In this document: piece by piece, positions 23,424-26,093 of the stretch
How positions within the stretch are numbered: the stretch's first letter is position 1
How the letters are laid out: every line of letters starts with the position of its first letter
DNA from: CAMPJM01 sp964440915
GTDB lineage: Bacteria > Bacteroidota > Bacteroidia > Cytophagales > Cyclobacteriaceae
NCBI GenBank assembly: GCA_964440915.1
Contig: CAYTTV010000046.1
Span: 1-26,093, forward strand
Reading direction: 5' to 3'
Length of the DNA stretch: 26,093 nt
Made by a program: the position numbers and the translations under genes
Notes under the pieces: model-generated
The model's database searches: none
The model's input: the letters and a program-made list of their open reading frames with translations, nothing else
Told to the model about the DNA's origin: nothing

Positions 23424-24920
23424 ATGAAAGTGCATGCGAAAGATATTGTTGATAAGTTTAGAAAATATAAAGTACTGGTGATAGGAGATGCCATCCTCGA
23501 TGCCTATATAAAAGGCACTGCGGATAGAATATGTCGTGAAGCTCCAGTGCCGGTCATCAATGTGCAAGAACAGGAAAACAGTTGTGGTGGTGCCGCCAAT
23601 ACGGCCATCAATATGGTAGCCTTAGGTGCAGAAACTCATTTTCTTTCGGTAATAGGAAAAGACACATACGGCAACCAGCTCTTAGAGGCTTTGAACCATC
23701 AAGGCGTGTGCACTAATGGGGTTGTTCAGGATGATAAAAGACAGACAATCTCCAAAGTTCGTATTTCTGCATCGTGCAATATTTTGCTTAGGGTAGACCA
23801 AGGAAGCACAGCGGATATTTCCGAATCCTGTGCTATGAACTTATACAAAAGCATAATGGCCCTTGCAGAAGAAGTAGATGCTATAGTGATTTCCGACTAT
23901 GGCTGCGGAATATTTACGGATAAGCTCATTAAAAAACTTGATGCCATAAAAAGGAAAAATTCAATACTAATCGTTGACGCTAAAGAACCACAGAAGTTCC
24001 GCACCTTGTCACCTACTGCAGTGAAGCCCAATTATGAAGAATCTATCCAGATGCTTGGACTAGAAAAGCTGAATAAAGGTAAAAGATTACAACAAATAAG
24101 GAATAATGGCGCTAAGTTATTGGACATAAGCGGAGCTCAGTATGTAGCAGCCACAATGGACGCCGATGGCACTTTCCTATTCGAGAGGGGCAAAAAAGCC
24201 CATAAGGTTTCCTGTATTCCCCATGATGATAAAGATGCGATCGGCGCCGGCGACACCTTCGTTAGTGCCCTTACGCTCTCTTTATGTGCAGGGGCCACAG
24301 CCAAAACCGCCGTGGAAATTGCTTCTGCGGCGGCTTCTATTGTGATAGAAAAAGAAGGGACGGAAATGTGCACCGACATCGAGTTGAAATCTTATTTAGG
24401 TGGCAATTTAAAATTCATCCCCTCTTTAGAAGATTTGGCACTGAAAGTTAAAGACCTACGAAAAGAGCATAAGCGTATCATTTTTACCAATGGTTGTTTT
24501 GATATTATACATAGAGGACATGTCAATTTTTTGAACTTGGCCAAGGCAGAGGGCGATGTGCTGGTCGTAGGCTTGAATAGTGATGAAAGTATCCGGAACA
24601 TTAAGGGGAACGATCGCCCCATCAATAAACTTGATGACCGTGTAGCCGTATTGGCAGGGCTGGAAAATGTGGATTATCTCATACCATTTGATGAAGACAG
24701 TCCGATCGATATTCTGAAAACATTACGGCCAGAAGTATTTGTGAAAGGAGGGACCTATACAGTAGAGAGCTTGCCAGAAGCCGAGCTGGTAAAACAGTTG
24801 GGAGGCAAAGTGAGCATTATTCCCCTTACTGCCGATTTTTCTACGGGAAAGCTTATAGAAAAAATAAGGCAAACGACTTATGGTTTATCAATAAGAAAGT
24901 CGGAGAAAAGTGTGCTATAG
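23424..24920 (+). CDS. hldE: Bifunctional heptose 7-phosphate kinase / heptose 1-phosphate adenylyltransferase
   Basis: Carries out the kinase and adenylyltransferase steps on either side of GmhB to give ADP-heptose. The 498-residue protein has a PfkB-type kinase domain at about 1-330. It shows CGGAANTAINMVALGA near 54-69 and the DAIGAGDTF anion hole with catalytic Asp277. The nucleotidyltransferase domain, at about 345-490, has FTNGCFDIIHRGH with HxGH at 363-366, and VKGGTY late in the domain. The length and order match HldE (RfaE). A strong AGGAGG precedes the ATG. The GT9 gene follows closely, so kinase, phosphatase and transferase are clustered. The epimerase HldD and isomerase GmhA are not seen here. 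Confidence 0.93.
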   Translation: MKVHAKDIVDKFRKYKVLVIGDAILDAYIKGTADRICREAPVPVINVQEQENSCGGAANTAINMVALGAETHFLSVIGKDTYGNQLLEALNHQGVCTNGVVQDDKRQTISKVRISASCNILLRVDQGSTADISESCAMNLYKSIMALAEEVDAIVISDYGCGIFTDKLIKKLDAIKRKNSILIVDAKEPQKFRTLSPTAVKPNYEESIQMLGLEKLNKGKRLQQIRNNGAKLLDISGAQYVAATMDADGTFLFERGKKAHKVSCIPHDDKDAIGAGDTFVSALTLSLCAGATAKTAVEIASAAASIVIEKEGTEMCTDIELKSYLGGNLKFIPSLEDLALKVKDLRKEHKRIIFTNGCFDIIHRGHVNFLNLAKAEGDVLVVGLNSDESIRNIKGNDRPINKLDDRVAVLAGLENVDYLIPFDEDSPIDILKTLRPEVFVKGGTYTVESLPEAELVKQLGGKVSIIPLTADFSTGKLIEKIRQTTYGLSIRKSEKSVL

Positions 24921-24927
24921 GTTGAAA

Positions 24928-26058
24928 ATGACAAACGAAATGGATTGGAGGAACTTTAAAAATGTGCTGTGTATAAGGCCAGACAACTTAGGAGATCTTC
25001 TCATGACCTCACCGGCAATCCGGGCATTCAAGAAGAGCGTTCCTAATAGGAAAATAACACTTTTAACCTCAGGTGCCGGAAGTAAAATTGCCAGATTCAT
25101 TCCTGAAATAGACGATGTAATGACGTATGATATTCCTTGGTATAAACATGGAAATCCAGCATCAGGCAAAGAGGTATACGATATAGTTGATGCAATAAAA
25201 GAGAGAGCATTTGAAGCTGCCATCATCTTTACGGTATTCAGTCAAAACCCCCTCCCTACGGCCATGCTTTGCTATATGGCGGGTATTAAAAGAGTAGCAG
25301 GCTACTGTAGAGAAAACCCATATAATCTGATGAGTGATTGGGTTCCTGACCACGAACCTGTTTATAAAGTAAAACATGAAGTAGAGCGGCAACTGGAACT
25401 TGTCCAGCATCTCGGAGCAATTGTAACGCATGACAACATTGTTCTCAGCACTTCACCCACTGCCAGAAGAGCCATTTTGGATAAGATGAAGAGTGAAGGG
25501 ATAGATTTAGAGGCACCTTGGCTTGTCCTTCATCCTGGTGTGAGTGAGGTTAAACGCCAATACCCCGTTGACTATTTTGCAGAAGTAACCAGACGGGTTA
25601 TCCATGAGTTGGGTTACCAAGTGGTGATTACAGGAGTAGAATCGGAGCGTTCTTTAGCATCTCATATAATAAAACATAGTGGGCCAGGGACACATACGCT
25701 GGCCGGAAAGTTAGACGTGGCAGAACTCATAGCGTTGATTGCTGAGGCGCCCTTACTTATTGGTAATAATACAGGCCCTGTACATATTGCTGCGGGCGTA
25801 GGCACTCCCGTTGTAGTGCTATATGCTATGACCAATCCGCAGCACACCCCCTGGCGAATTCCTAATAAGGTTTTGACATTTCAGGTACCCGAATTACTCA
25901 AAAGTAAGAATGTCATCATTTCTCAGGCCAACGAAAAGTATTTTGATGAAAACAAACCTATGGTGCAACCAGAAGAAGTGCTGTCGGCAATAAAGGAGCT
26001 GCTAGAAGAAACTTCATTAGAAGGCAGCCTCTCATCATCATCATTCTTTAAAGTTTAA
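24928..26058 (+). CDS. GT9 family glycosyltransferase (ADP-heptose-type), third copy
   Basis: A 376-residue GT-B heptosyltransferase-like protein. It opens NVLCIRPDNLGDLLMTSPAI (GD at 22-23). The donor domain shows LVLHPGVSEVKRQYPVDYFAEV, VVITGVESE, LAGKLDVAELIALIAEA and NNTGPVHIAAGVGTPVVVLYA. I chose ATG 24928, 7 nt after the hldE stop. A GTG at 24910 would overlap hldE and add six unconserved residues, and Met5 (24940) is possible. The protein ends in a Ser-rich tail. Placed directly after hldE, it is the best candidate user of ADP-heptose in the cluster. The final 35 bp of the window hold no gene. Confidence 0.87.
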   Translation: MTNEMDWRNFKNVLCIRPDNLGDLLMTSPAIRAFKKSVPNRKITLLTSGAGSKIARFIPEIDDVMTYDIPWYKHGNPASGKEVYDIVDAIKERAFEAAIIFTVFSQNPLPTAMLCYMAGIKRVAGYCRENPYNLMSDWVPDHEPVYKVKHEVERQLELVQHLGAIVTHDNIVLSTSPTARRAILDKMKSEGIDLEAPWLVLHPGVSEVKRQYPVDYFAEVTRRVIHELGYQVVITGVESERSLASHIIKHSGPGTHTLAGKLDVAELIALIAEAPLLIGNNTGPVHIAAGVGTPVVVLYAMTNPQHTPWRIPNKVLTFQVPELLKSKNVIISQANEKYFDENKPMVQPEEVLSAIKELLEETSLEGSLSSSSFFKV

Positions 26059-26093
26059 ATCGGTAAAATAATCACGATTACTTTTTTCAAGAC

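Noticed and set aside
26058..26086. AATCG/CGATT with a T-run as terminator after the last GT9
   Set aside because: Five-bp AT-rich stem with a 12-nt loop; too weak, and the window ends here.
1..26093. CRISPR array, tRNA, rRNA, transposase or phage genes
   Set aside because: None found when reading both strands; no spaced identical repeats or recognisable RNA genes.

Overview
The window looks like chromosome of a Bacteroidota bacterium, probably of the Cytophagales type. Four things point there: TTTG / TAnnTTTG promoter elements in place of sigma70 boxes, few Shine-Dalgarno sequences, a TrpE N-terminus of the Bacteroidota form, and periplasmic sugar genes of the Gfo/Idh, DUF6807 and DUF1080 families. 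The exact taxon is an inference. No tRNA, rRNA, CRISPR array or insertion sequence was seen.

Region 1 (1-1831) holds housekeeping genes: a beta-phosphoglucomutase-like HAD hydrolase (minus), the tiny ribosomal protein THX (plus) and a TANGO2/NRDE-family protein (minus). Region 2 (1912-8974) is a complete tryptophan operon, trpL-E-G-D-C-F-B-A. It has a textbook Bacteroidota promoter, a leader peptide with tandem Trp codons, an intrinsic-terminator attenuator before trpE and a strong terminator after trpA. TrpB and trpA are split by 248 bp of non-coding, repeat-like DNA. Together these genes carry chorismate to tryptophan.

Region 3 (9067-13013) is a three-gene exported sugar cassette: a Tat-exported Gfo/Idh/MocA oxidoreductase, a DUF6807 (PmoA-like) lipoprotein and a double-domain DUF1080 (3-keto-disaccharide hydrolase-like) lipoprotein. 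It fits a periplasmic 3-keto-sugar route. Region 4 (13014-13400) is non-coding and holds a terminator-like hairpin, a palindromic repeat element and hisH promoter elements. Region 5 (13401-16320) carries the distal histidine genes hisH-A-F and then hisIE, which appears to have its own promoter; hisG, D, C and B are not here. A 511-bp AT-rich gap follows.

Region 6 (16832-26058) starts with a YbhB/YbcL-family protein and continues as a surface-glycan cluster: two tandem GT9 heptosyltransferase-like genes, two GT4-like glycosyltransferases, a short-chain dehydrogenase, a GmhB-like heptose bisphosphate phosphatase, bifunctional HldE and a third GT9. GmhB and HldE would make activated ADP-heptose, and the GT9 enzymes would be its probable users. 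GmhA and HldD are not in the window.

The most notable signals are the apparently leaderless trpL attenuator, the glycosyltransferase at 19573 whose conserved N-terminus runs past any usual start codon, an imperfect 119-bp palindrome before gmhB, and the heptose glycan cluster itself.
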